Source: JBBDWK01 sp040902885 (lineage in GTDB: Bacteria; Acidobacteriota; Terriglobia; Bryobacterales; Bryobacteraceae). From it: a DNA stretch of 6,802 nucleotides. The DNA is taken from assembly GCA_040902885.1 (NCBI GenBank), contig JBBDWK010000019.1, forward strand, positions 1-6,802, in the 5' to 3' direction. How positions within the stretch are numbered: the first letter of the stretch is position 1; every line of letters begins with the position of its first letter. Under the pieces are notes generated by a model, which was not told where the DNA came from, did not search any database, and worked only from the letters and a program-made list of their open reading frames with translations. The position numbers and the translations under genes were made by a program. This document shows positions 1 to 6,199 of this stretch, piece after piece.

Positions 1-10
1 ATGGAAATGC

Positions 11-39
11 TTCACCGACCAGCACTCCGGTGCTATAAT
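11..39 (+). promoter_or_regulatory. Extended -10 sigma70-type promoter for the plsC-glpD operon
   Basis: A perfect TATAAT lies at 34-39, preceded by TGC (extended -10, TGn). A 4/6 -35 box, TTCACC, lies at 11-16, and the spacer is exactly 17 bases. Transcription would begin near base 46. That leaves a leader of about a dozen bases before the ATG at 58, with no Shine-Dalgarno in between. The promoter lies inside the longest open frame (ATG at 1), which argues that the real start is the ATG at 58. Confidence 0.62.
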
Positions 40-57
40 TCGCCTTCGCTTCGGCCT

Positions 58-810
58 ATGTCGCTCGGTCTCCCTCGGTCTCTGCTGCTCACTGCTCCTC
101 TGATCGTCTTGGCTACCATCGTCATGGGCTCGCTCTCCGTCCTTTCTTCGTTCTTCGATTCCGACGGCCATATTCAGGAGAAAGTGGCCCGCGCCTGGTC
201 GCGTTTTCTGCTGTTCGTGAGCGGGGTGCGCGTGGACGTACAAGGCTTGGAACAGCTCGACCTCTCGGCCAACTACGTCTTTGTGGCCAACCACCTGAGC
301 CTCATGGACACGCCCGTTGTGCTGGCCAGCGTTCCCGTTCGCTTCCTGTTCATCGCCGCGGAGAAATACTTCCGGATTCCGTTTCTCGGCACGCACCTGC
401 GCCGAGGCGGCCATCTCCCGGTCAACATCCTGGACCCGCGCGGGGCGCTCAAAGTCATGACCGAAGCCGCGCGCCTGATCCGCGAACGCAACCTCTCCAT
501 CGTTCTTTTCCCTGAAGGCACGCGCGCGCGCGGCCCCATGGGTGAGTTCAAGGAGGGCGCGGCGTATATTGGAATTAAGTCCGGTATACCGGTTGTGCCC
601 ATGGCCATTCTTGGAACGCGCGATATTCTTCCCGCCGGCAGCTTGCACCTGCGCGCCGGCCGCGCGCAACTGCGCATCGGCGAACCACTGCCCACGGGGA
701 ATCTCACCTTGAAGGACCGGGCGCAATTGACGAGCGCCCTGCGAGCGCGCGTCTGCGAGCTGCTTCAAGGCCGCGCCGAGACGGTTGGGAACGCGGCCGG
801 GCGGCGATGA
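58..810 (+). CDS. plsC: 1-acyl-sn-glycerol-3-phosphate acyltransferase (PlsC family)
   Basis: This is a lysophospholipid acyltransferase. It transfers an acyl chain to the sn-2 position of lysophosphatidate to give phosphatidate at the inner membrane. Numbering is from the ATG at 58 (250 aa, close to the family's usual ~240). An N-terminal hydrophobic segment spans about residues 9-29. The catalytic NHxxxxD block reads NHLSLMD, with His79 and Asp84. The acceptor-binding FPEGTR motif is at 151-156, followed by an IPVVP block near 177-181. The frame is also open back to an ATG at base 1, but that extension (19 aa) covers a strong promoter and adds nothing family-like, so the start at 58 is preferred. 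The 3' end overlaps glpD by four bases. The family assignment is firm. The exact acyl acceptor is inferred, since PlsC paralogues can acylate other lysolipids. Confidence 0.9.
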   Translation: MSLGLPRSLLLTAPLIVLATIVMGSLSVLSSFFDSDGHIQEKVARAWSRFLLFVSGVRVDVQGLEQLDLSANYVFVANHLSLMDTPVVLASVPVRFLFIAAEKYFRIPFLGTHLRRGGHLPVNILDPRGALKVMTEAARLIRERNLSIVLFPEGTRARGPMGEFKEGAAYIGIKSGIPVVPMAILGTRDILPAGSLHLRAGRAQLRIGEPLPTGNLTLKDRAQLTSALRARVCELLQGRAETVGNAAGRR

Positions 811-2390
811 CGCCCGCCTTCACAGCCCGCAGCCGCGAACAATCCATCGAGCGCCTGAAGACGGAAAAGTTCGACGTCCTGATCCTGGGCGGCGGCATCA
901 ACGGAGCGGGCACCGCGCGCGATCTCGCTTTCCGCGCGCGCGATTGCGGCACGGACCTTCGCATTGCGCTCGTTGAGCAGCATCATTTCGCCTCCGGCAC
1001 GAGCGGGAAAAACTCCCAGTTGATCCACGGCGGGCTGCGCTACCTCAAGAACCTGGAATTCGGGCTGGTGCGCGAGGCGTTGCGCGAGCGGGCGACGCTG
1101 CTGCACCTCGCGCCACACCTGGTGGAGCCGCTGCCATTCCTGATCCCCATGCACGGCTGGTTCGCCAGCGCCTTTTACGGAACGGGCTTGTGGATCTACG
1201 ACGCGCTTGCGGGGCGGAAGCGGATTGCGCGGCGGCGCTATCTGACGCGGCAGGCGGTGGCCCGGCTGGAGCCGGATCTCTCCCGGGAAGATCTGACCGC
1301 CGCCGCCATCTTCTACGATTGCCGCATTCATTCGGCGCGTTTCGTGCTCGAAAATATCTTCGATGCCGTTCGCGGCGGTGCTGCGGTCGCAAACTATCTG
1401 CGCGCCGAAGATCGCATCCGCGAGAGCGGCGGCTACCGCGTCCGGTTGCGCGACGCCCTCTGCGGGGAGATCTTCGAGACTCGCGCCCGCAAGCTCGTCG
1501 ACGCCACCGGACCGTGGAAACCGGGCGAGGAGCTGCGCCTGGTGCGCGGCTCTCACATCGTCATTCCACGCGTGAACGCGAGCGACAACGCCATTGCGTA
1601 TTTCGAGGAGAGCGGGCGCATCATTTTCGTGATTCCCTGGGGTTCCAAGCGCGATCTCTCGCTGGTCGGCACAACAGACTGCGACCACACCACGGGGCCG
1701 GACGACGTCCGCATCTCGCGCGAGGAAGTGGACTATCTGCTGCGCATCGTGCGCGGCCTCTACCCCACCGCGAATCTCGACGTCATATCGTCCTACAGCT
1801 CGTTGCGGCCGTTGCTGCAGAGTAGCGCCGAATCGCCCACCAAGACCAGCCGCGAGCACCGCATCTGGAACTCCGGCGACGCCGTACTCAACATCGCGGG
1901 CGGCAAGTACACCACATATCGCGCCATGAGCGAGGAGGCCTGCGATCTGCTTGCCGGAGAAATCGCGCCGCAACTCGCCGGCCGCTGTACGACAGCCGAG
2001 CGCCCTTTAGGCGGCAACTCCGCGGCTGGCATTGAAAACCTTCGCGATTCAGCCGCGGCGCTCGCCGCACAGCATGGAGTGGACGGGGAAGATGTGCTGC
2101 GGCTGATACGGGATTACGGCGTGCAGGCGCCCCACGTGCTCGCGCTGACGCCCGCCGCCGCTTGCGACGGCTTGACGCGCGTCGAGCGGGCCACGGTTGC
2201 CTTCGCCGTCCGGCACGAGATGGCGCGCCGCCTGCCCGATCTCCTCTTCGTCTCCACCTATTGGGGTTACGAGCGGCGATGGAGCCGGGAGAGCCTGCTG
2301 CCGTTCGCCGCGGAGATGGGCCGCCATCTCGAATGGCCACAGGCCCGAATCGAACAGGAGTGCGATCTGGTGCTGCGGCTGGCGCACTAA
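807..2390 (+). CDS. glpD: FAD-dependent glycerol-3-phosphate dehydrogenase (GlpD/GlpA family)
   Basis: This enzyme oxidises sn-glycerol-3-phosphate to dihydroxyacetone phosphate and passes electrons via FAD to quinone. It acts as a peripheral inner-membrane enzyme. The protein has 527 aa; the family is usually 500-560. Visible motifs are the dinucleotide-binding GGGINGAG (28-35), the family block LIHGGLRYL (72-80), DATGPW (232-237), IPWG (277-280), VGTTD (287-291), SSLRPLL (331-337) with Arg334, and AGGKYTTYR (364-372) with Lys367. A C-terminal helical DAO_C-like domain follows from about residue 395. The segment before LIHGG reads TSGKNSQ, not the TSSxSSK I recall from the E. coli type. The ATG shares bases with the upstream TGA (ATGA), so translation is probably coupled to plsC. 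It is one operon with plsC, linking G3P catabolism to phospholipid synthesis. No strong terminator is visible after it. Confidence 0.93.
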   Translation: MTPAFTARSREQSIERLKTEKFDVLILGGGINGAGTARDLAFRARDCGTDLRIALVEQHHFASGTSGKNSQLIHGGLRYLKNLEFGLVREALRERATLLHLAPHLVEPLPFLIPMHGWFASAFYGTGLWIYDALAGRKRIARRRYLTRQAVARLEPDLSREDLTAAAIFYDCRIHSARFVLENIFDAVRGGAAVANYLRAEDRIRESGGYRVRLRDALCGEIFETRARKLVDATGPWKPGEELRLVRGSHIVIPRVNASDNAIAYFEESGRIIFVIPWGSKRDLSLVGTTDCDHTTGPDDVRISREEVDYLLRIVRGLYPTANLDVISSYSSLRPLLQSSAESPTKTSREHRIWNSGDAVLNIAGGKYTTYRAMSEEACDLLAGEIAPQLAGRCTTAERPLGGNSAAGIENLRDSAAALAAQHGVDGEDVLRLIRDYGVQAPHVLALTPAAACDGLTRVERATVAFAVRHEMARRLPDLLFVSTYWGYERRWSRESLLPFAAEMGRHLEWPQARIEQECDLVLRLAH

Positions 2391-2455
2391 AGCTCGCTCT
2401 CCGCTTGATGCCGGTTAGAAAGATTGCGATGAGACGATGGACCTTCTGCCCGTGG

Positions 2456-2474
2456 AGTACGGCGGTAGTACAAT
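2456..2474 (+). promoter_or_regulatory. Putative promoter and operator of the toxin-antitoxin operon
   Basis: AGTAC occurs twice, at 2456-2460 and 2467-2471. The copies are 11 bases apart, which puts them on the same face of the helix. The second copy overlaps a -10-like TACAAT (2469-2474), 15 bases before the antitoxin start. The -35 region is poor; the best match is TTCTGC at 2444-2449 with a long 19-base spacer. Ribbon-helix-helix antitoxins usually repress their own operon by binding short repeats over the promoter, so these repeats are a plausible operator. That role is inference. A Shine-Dalgarno-like AAGGAA (2481-2486) sits only three bases before the ATG, closer than usual. Confidence 0.35.
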
Positions 2475-2489
2475 GGAAACAAGGAACCC

Positions 2490-2783
2490 ATGGCTCTCTC
2501 GATACCCGACCAGCCGCGCGATCGCCGCTTCCAGCTACGCGCTACGGCGATGGAAGAGACCCTGATCAAGGTCGCCGCCGAACGCCAAGGAGTTAGCGTA
2601 ACGGATTTCATCGTGCGTAGCGCCTGCGAAAAGGCGGAGCAGGCTCTCGCTGGCCAGACGCGATTCGTTCTCGACGAAAAACAATGGAAGGCGTTCATGG
2701 CCGCCCTGGACCGACCGCCAATAGATAAGCCTCGTCTCCGCCGCTTGTTCTCCGAATCGCATGTCGCCAAGCGTCGTTCATGA
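2490..2783 (+). CDS. DUF1778 ribbon-helix-helix antitoxin (TacA-like)
   Basis: This is the antitoxin of a type II TacA/TacT-type module. It is a small DNA-binding protein that should neutralise the downstream acetyltransferase toxin and repress the operon. In 97 aa it shows an N-terminal RHH unit: strand RRFQLRAT (12-19), helix around 21-33, turn QGVS, and second helix TDFIVRSACEKAEQAL (38-53). A C-terminal arm follows, with the family's typical phrase LDEKQWKAFMAALDRPP (61-77), which in this family contacts the toxin. The order, size and position match known DUF1778-GNAT pairs. Its stop overlaps the toxin start (ATGA at 2780-2783), implying translational coupling and fixed stoichiometry. The start at 2490 is supported by the nearby AAGGAA and by the family length. 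Homology is by motif recognition. Confidence 0.87.
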   Translation: MALSIPDQPRDRRFQLRATAMEETLIKVAAERQGVSVTDFIVRSACEKAEQALAGQTRFVLDEKQWKAFMAALDRPPIDKPRLRRLFSESHVAKRRS

Positions 2784-3331
2784 GTCAAGTTCCCGAGCAG
2801 GAATTTGAGATTGAGAAGCTGGGTCGCGAGCACGACTTGAGATCGTTCGACTGTGGCAATGAGACGCTGAACCTCTGGCTTCGGAAGTACGCTTGGACGA
2901 ATCAGCAGGCCGACTCCGCCAAGACCTACGTGGCGCTCGGTGAGAATCGAGTCGCCGGCTACTACGCCCTTACTACAGGTTCGGTGCATAAGCACGAAAG
3001 CCCGGAAAGAATCGCAAAGGGACTCGCCAATCATCCCGTGGGTGTGGTGCTGCTGGCGCGGCTAGCGGTTGACAAGATACAGCGAGGGAAGGGATTGGGA
3101 AAGGCACTACTGTTCGACGCATTGAAGCGGATAGAAGAAGCCGCCGATATCGTCGGGGTTCGCGCGGTCTTGGTTCATGCGATTGATAACGACGCTCGGA
3201 GGTTCTATGAGCATTTCAATTTCGATCCCTCGCCGGTCGATCCGTTTCAGTTGATGCTCCTGCTAAAGGACCTGCGAAAGGCGCTAGATACCAGCCTCCC
3301 TAAAGCTCCCAGACGATCTTCTCCCCATTGA
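2780..3331 (+). CDS. GNAT-family acetyltransferase toxin (TacT-like)
   Basis: Toxins of this family acetylate the amino group of aminoacyl-tRNAs with acetyl-CoA and so block translation. The present protein (183 aa) shows the family's opening phrase FDCGNETLNLWLRKYA (23-38). The acetyl-CoA pyrophosphate-binding loop QRGKGLGKAL is at 101-110 (R-x-x-G-x-G, Arg102, Gly105, Gly107). The C-terminal block ARRFYEHFNF (139-148) carries Tyr143 at the place of the catalytic tyrosine. All key elements are intact, so the toxin looks functional. The start overlaps the antitoxin stop by four bases. After the usual family ending (LLLKDLRKAL, 160-169) there is a tail of about 14 residues rich in Pro, Arg and Ser. 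From residue 174 this tail is encoded antiparallel to the end of the sulfatase gene. The specific tRNA target cannot be read from the sequence. Confidence 0.88.
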   Translation: MSQVPEQEFEIEKLGREHDLRSFDCGNETLNLWLRKYAWTNQQADSAKTYVALGENRVAGYYALTTGSVHKHESPERIAKGLANHPVGVVLLARLAVDKIQRGKGLGKALLFDALKRIEEAADIVGVRAVLVHAIDNDARRFYEHFNFDPSPVDPFQLMLLLKDLRKALDTSLPKAPRRSSPH

Positions 3332-4706
3332 CCGTCAGTTCCCGGTAACGCGCCGGCCAGCGCGGCTCCATCATCCGCGCACTCCACGCGCGCCAGGCAT
3401 CGCGCAGCCGCTTCACCACCTCAGGATGACGGGCCGACACGTCCGTCTTCTCGCCGATGTCGCTGGTGAGATTGTAGAGCTTCGAATAGCGCTCTCCGAA
3501 TTCCAGTAGTTTCCACGGGCCCTGCCGCACCGCCCGCGCCTGCCCGGCCCGCCAGAACAACGCTTCGTGAGGCGCGCCCTGTCTGGTCCCGTTGAGATAC
3601 GGTATCAGGTCCACGCCGTCAAATCGCACGCCTTGCGGAGCGTCAATGCCAGCGGCCGAGAGGAATGTCGGCAGGATGTCGCGGGACACAACGGGTTCTG
3701 AGTAGACCTTGCCCTCGGGCAGCCGGCCTGGCCACCGCGCTACGAACGGAACGCGGATGCCGCCTTCATAATAGGTGCACTTCTCGCCGTTCAACGGACG
3801 GTTGGTGCCGGCCCCTGTTGTCACTGGACAGCCATTGTCGCTAAGGAACACCACCAGCGTGTCGCGTTCAAGCCCGTTGTCGCGCAATCTCCTCAACACT
3901 GCTCCGACAGCATCGTCCATCGCACTGGTCATTGCAGCCAGCATCCGGTGACGTTCGTTGCGAATCGTCCGGAAGCGGTCCAGGTAGAGTTCGGTAGCGT
4001 GGAGCGGCGTATGGACTGCGTTAAATGCAAGATAGAGAAAGAACGGCTGCCGCTTGTTCCGGTCGATGAAGCCGACCGCTTCCTCGGCGAACGCGTCCGT
4101 CAGGTAGCGATGGTCCTCCACCGTATGGTTGCCACGCAACAGGAGCGCTCTGCGCTTTTCCGGGATGTTCGCATTGCCGTCTTCGGTCTCGACGGCGCGC
4201 CCGCCCGGCGTCTTCGGCGTGATATAGGAGTTGCCGCCCTCAAGGAATCCGAAAAACTCGTCGAATCCACGCTCGAGCGGATGGTAGCCGGGCCGCACGC
4301 CCAAATGCCACTTGCCGATGGCCGCGCTCCGGTACCCGGCTGGCTTGAGATATTGGGGAATAATCGTCTCGGATTGCGGCAGGCCGAAGTTCACCTGCGC
4401 CTCGCGCTCAGGCGAGCCGGAGTTAAACTCGTGCCCGAAGCGGTGCTGGTAACGGCCGGTGAGCATCGCCGCCCGGGATGGGCTGCACACCGCGCATGAC
4501 ACGTAGCCGTCCGTGAAGCGAATCCCGCCAGCAGCGATCGAATCGACATGCGGTGTAGGAACGTCCGGCGACCCATAGCAGGCAATATCGCCGTAGCCCA
4601 GATCGTCGGCGAACATGATCACTAGATTCGGACGGCGGGCCGCGCGCTGCGCCCTGAGGGACAATGGAGCGCTCAGAAGCGCTTTCGAAAAATCACGCCG
4701 AAGCAT
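3300..4706 (-). CDS. Arylsulfatase-type sulfatase with Tat-like leader (alkaline phosphatase superfamily)
   Basis: This enzyme hydrolyses sulfate esters in the periplasm or outside the cell; the substrate is unknown. From the ATG at 4706 it has 468 aa. The leader reads MLRRDFSKALLSAPLSL, a short twin-arginine-like signal. The catalytic domain starts at PNLVIMFADDLGYGD, with metal ligands Asp34 and Asp35. The formylglycine site C-S-P-S-R-A-A-M-L-T-G is at 74-84, with Cys74 as the residue converted by a formylglycine-generating enzyme. GKWHLG (131-136), His232 and SDNG (289-292, Asp290 and Asn291) complete the site, and Lys309 sits in NGEKCTYYEGGIRVP. The frame is open 47 codons further upstream. 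The start chosen has a GGAGG RBS and a promoter just upstream, and it yields the RR leader. The gene converges with, and overlaps by 32 bases, the GNAT toxin gene. No maturase or transporter gene lies beside it. Confidence 0.9.
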   Translation of the reverse strand: MLRRDFSKALLSAPLSLRAQRAARRPNLVIMFADDLGYGDIACYGSPDVPTPHVDSIAAGGIRFTDGYVSCAVCSPSRAAMLTGRYQHRFGHEFNSGSPEREAQVNFGLPQSETIIPQYLKPAGYRSAAIGKWHLGVRPGYHPLERGFDEFFGFLEGGNSYITPKTPGGRAVETEDGNANIPEKRRALLLRGNHTVEDHRYLTDAFAEEAVGFIDRNKRQPFFLYLAFNAVHTPLHATELYLDRFRTIRNERHRMLAAMTSAMDDAVGAVLRRLRDNGLERDTLVVFLSDNGCPVTTGAGTNRPLNGEKCTYYEGGIRVPFVARWPGRLPEGKVYSEPVVSRDILPTFLSAAGIDAPQGVRFDGVDLIPYLNGTRQGAPHEALFWRAGQARAVRQGPWKLLEFGERYSKLYNLTSDIGEKTDVSARHPEVVKRLRDAWRAWSARMMEPRWPARYRELTVNGEKIVWEL

Positions 4707-4717
4707 GGCGGTTGAAA

Positions 4718-4722
4718 CCTCC
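4718..4722 (-). promoter_or_regulatory. Ribosome binding site deciding the sulfatase start
   Basis: On the - strand, GGAGG lies 11 bases before the ATG at 4706. It is the only good Shine-Dalgarno near a candidate start. Together with the promoter just upstream it favours 4706 over the in-frame ATG codons further out. Confidence 0.55.
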
Positions 4723-4732
4723 AGCGCCCCGG

Positions 4733-4760
4733 ATTCTATCATGTGTGAGGTTAAGGTCCA
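4733..4760 (-). promoter_or_regulatory. Extended -10 promoter of the sulfatase gene
   Basis: Read on the - strand, TGATAGAAT is an extended -10 (TGn plus TAGAAT, hexamer 4738-4733). A 4/6 -35 box, TGGACC (4760-4755), lies 16 bases upstream. The predicted start of transcription is near 4726, giving a leader of about 20 bases that contains the GGAGG. The exact 16-bp tandem repeat at 4762-4793 abuts the -35. Confidence 0.45.
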
Positions 4761-4761
4761 T

Positions 4762-4793
4762 GGAAGCCTGGCGCACAGGAAGCCTGGCGCACA
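4762..4793. repeat. Exact 16-bp tandem duplication upstream of the sulfatase promoter
   Basis: The unit GGAAGCCTGGCGCACA occurs twice with no gap (4762-4777 and 4778-4793). It lies in the divergent intergenic region, one base beyond the sulfatase -35. The position suits a regulator binding site in two copies. A simple slippage duplication explains it equally well. Only the repeat itself is certain. Confidence 0.9.
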
Positions 4794-4853
4794 AGACCTC
4801 CCTCTCCGTTTGAAGAAACGAATGTAACAAATTCTTGCGGAGCACATGTCCGC

Positions 4854-4880
4854 TTGCGTTTTGGGCTACCCTGTGATACA
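4854..4880 (+). promoter_or_regulatory. Weak candidate promoter of the Cys-repeat protein gene
   Basis: A TGTGATACA stretch (TGn followed by GATACA at 4875-4880, only 3/6 to TATAAT) has TTGCGT (4854-4859) 15 bases upstream. It lies about 30 bases before the gene start and resembles the TGn-type -10 elements of the other promoters here. Support is weak. Confidence 0.25.
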
Positions 4881-4896
4881 GCGTGGGTACCGAAAT

Positions 4897-4901
4897 AGGA
4901 G
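4897..4901 (+). promoter_or_regulatory. Ribosome binding site of the Cys-repeat protein gene
   Basis: AGGAG lies nine bases before the ATG at 4911. This is good spacing and supports that start, which also gives an N-terminal signal-like segment. Confidence 0.6.
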
Positions 4902-4910
4902 CGACCGTCG

Positions 4911-6089
4911 ATGCAAAAGAGCGTTCTGCTAATGGCGTTTATCGCCTGGTGCGGGTGCAGAGAATCTCGGGTTGCCCCTCGGGCCCTTTCGGACGCTGAA
5001 AGATGGGCGGTAATGCCATCTCTTTCGGAATACAGCGACTCCACCGCCGTACAGGTCATGGGCCACGTGAGGAGTAATCCGCACTGTGCCCACCGAGAGA
5101 CCGCTGAGGAGTTTCTTTGGAAAGGCTGCCAAACGGCTCCCGAAAAATGCATCGACATTGTCGCAGAATTTCCGAATACGACGAAGAAAAGAGACATCGC
5201 AACATTACTTTGGAAAAGCTGCCAAAGAGGCGTCTCTACTGACTGCGCCTTGCTCGTCGGATATTTTCCAGGTGATAAACGCACACCCCAGGTAAAGGCG
5301 ATGATCGTAGCGGCTGCGGAAAAGAAAAAACGAGACAGGGCGACATTACTTTGGAAAAGCTGTCAAAGCGGCGTCTACACGGACTGCGACTTGCTCGCCG
5401 AATATTCTCCGGATGATGAACGCATCCCCCGGGCAAGGGCGATGATCATGGCGGCTGTGGAAAAACAGAGGAAAGAAAAGGAGGAAACTCGAAGGCGAGA
5501 GGCAGCGGCGGAGCTACAAAAATGGATCGTTGATGCGAATTCATATCGAATGGCGGTTGTCTTTCCAGAAGGTGCAAATCCCATGCACGCAAGGCTGTAC
5601 GATGAGAAATACAGAGATTTGATCACGATTGTGACAGATAGCAGGTCTCTTATGGTGCACGTTCCGAATGAATCGCGGCAGCTAACTTTTTGCTGGGGGG
5701 AAAGCTCAGTAAAGTGCACGCAGTTGACTCCACGTCCCGGCCCCTTCCCAGCACCGCTACTTTCCACCCTTTCGGTGACGTTCCCGGACTCCCGCGAAGT
5801 CACGCCAGTGAGTTGTAGGTTAGACCACAAGGACCTAAGATTCTTGCGTTACGACAGGGATGCAAAACAGCTTGCTCCTGTTGTCGTGCTGCCCGGAAAG
5901 TACACCTTAACGTGCGGTTTTCTGTTCAGCGGATTTGCCGCCCATCGCGCTGGTCGTGTGGGCATTCGAAGGCTTGAAGGCGGTGATCCTGAAGTGGATT
6001 TCGTAGCACCAAAGACAGGTGGTCAAATAATGATCGACTTCGCCTTCAACGGAACCTCTTTCACGACGAGGCTCCGGATGCAGGAGTGA
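4911..6089 (+). CDS. Hypothetical secreted or lipoprotein-like protein with Cys-paired repeats
   Basis: I do not recognise a family. The protein has 392 aa. It opens with a short hydrophobic leader (MQKSVLLMAFIAWCGC), with Cys14 and Cys16 in an atypical lipobox-like context; export, perhaps as a lipoprotein, is inferred. Residues 68-190 hold three related units built on LWK-x-C-Q. The first has Cys73 and Cys80 (C-x6-C). The second and third have Cys104/Cys112 and Cys151/Cys159 (C-x7-C). Units two and three are 47 residues apart and share KKRD-x-AT-LLWKSCQ-x-GV-x-TDC and AMI-x-AA-x-EK. The C-x7-C spacing recalls Cys-containing Sel1/Hcp-like helical repeats, but this is only a resemblance. A charged helix (about 183-206, Lys/Glu/Arg-rich) follows. 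The C-terminal half (211-392) looks strand-rich, with Cys261, Cys269, Cys302 and Cys335. The gene is divergent from the sulfatase, and base composition appears lower in GC than the left block. Confidence 0.75.
   Translation: MQKSVLLMAFIAWCGCRESRVAPRALSDAERWAVMPSLSEYSDSTAVQVMGHVRSNPHCAHRETAEEFLWKGCQTAPEKCIDIVAEFPNTTKKRDIATLLWKSCQRGVSTDCALLVGYFPGDKRTPQVKAMIVAAAEKKKRDRATLLWKSCQSGVYTDCDLLAEYSPDDERIPRARAMIMAAVEKQRKEKEETRRREAAAELQKWIVDANSYRMAVVFPEGANPMHARLYDEKYRDLITIVTDSRSLMVHVPNESRQLTFCWGESSVKCTQLTPRPGPFPAPLLSTLSVTFPDSREVTPVSCRLDHKDLRFLRYDRDAKQLAPVVVLPGKYTLTCGFLFSGFAAHRAGRVGIRRLEGGDPEVDFVAPKTGGQIMIDFAFNGTSFTTRLRMQE
5191..5461 (+). repeat. 141-bp-period direct repeat inside the Cys-repeat gene
   Basis: Bases 5191-5320 align without gaps to 5332-5461, a shift of 141 bases or 47 codons. 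By hand count 107 of 130 positions are identical. The longest exact run is 20 bases (5202-5221 against 5343-5362, covering TLLWKSC). A third, older and shorter unit begins near 5115, 93 bases (31 codons) before unit two. All shifts are multiples of three, so the frame is kept. This indicates growth of the repeat array by in-frame duplication. Confidence 0.85.
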
Positions 6090-6199
6090 ACTATCGGGAA
6101 GTCTTTCGAGGCCCCGGACACTCACTGAGGCACTGTTCCCGAATTAGAGGTCCAGCACTTCCTGGTTTCCTTGCACCTGGAACGTGAACGGCGGCTAAC
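6090..6199. other. Convergent intergenic spacer without a clear terminator
   Basis: This short spacer separates the 3' ends of two convergent genes, where a bidirectional terminator would be expected. The only matched arms seen are TCGGGAA (6094-6100) and TTCCCGA (6136-6142), separated by 35 bases and with no U-tract, which is a poor intrinsic terminator. Nothing else is recognisable. Confidence 0.4.

Noticed and set aside
1..57. Coding extension of plsC to the ATG at base 1
   Set aside because: It overlaps a well-formed extended -10 promoter and adds residues without family character.
765..1973. Long open frame of about 400 codons on the - strand opposite glpD
   Set aside because: It is an antisense shadow of a GC-rich gene: low complexity, rich in Ala, Arg and Gly, with no recognisable motif, while the + strand frame is clearly GlpD.
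2391..2455. Terminator after glpD
   Set aside because: No stem with a T-tract is visible; readthrough from glpD into the toxin-antitoxin genes remains possible.
2387..3034. Open frame on the - strand opposite the toxin-antitoxin pair
   Set aside because: The + strand carries two recognised overlapping genes; the antisense product has no motif.
3948..4499. Open frame on the + strand opposite the sulfatase
   Set aside because: It is a shadow of the sulfatase catalytic domain and has no supporting start signal.
4707..4847. In-frame upstream extension of the sulfatase (47 codons)
   Set aside because: It covers the promoter, the RBS and the 16-bp tandem repeat, and would bury the twin-arginine leader inside the protein.
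4837..4853. Small hairpin GCGGA-7-TCCGC upstream of the Cys-repeat gene
   Set aside because: A 5-bp stem is within chance expectation and has no clear relation to the promoter.
6094..6142. TCGGGAA/TTCCCGA arms as a terminator between the convergent genes
   Set aside because: The loop is 35 bases, the stem is 7 bp and no T-tract follows, so it is too weak to call.
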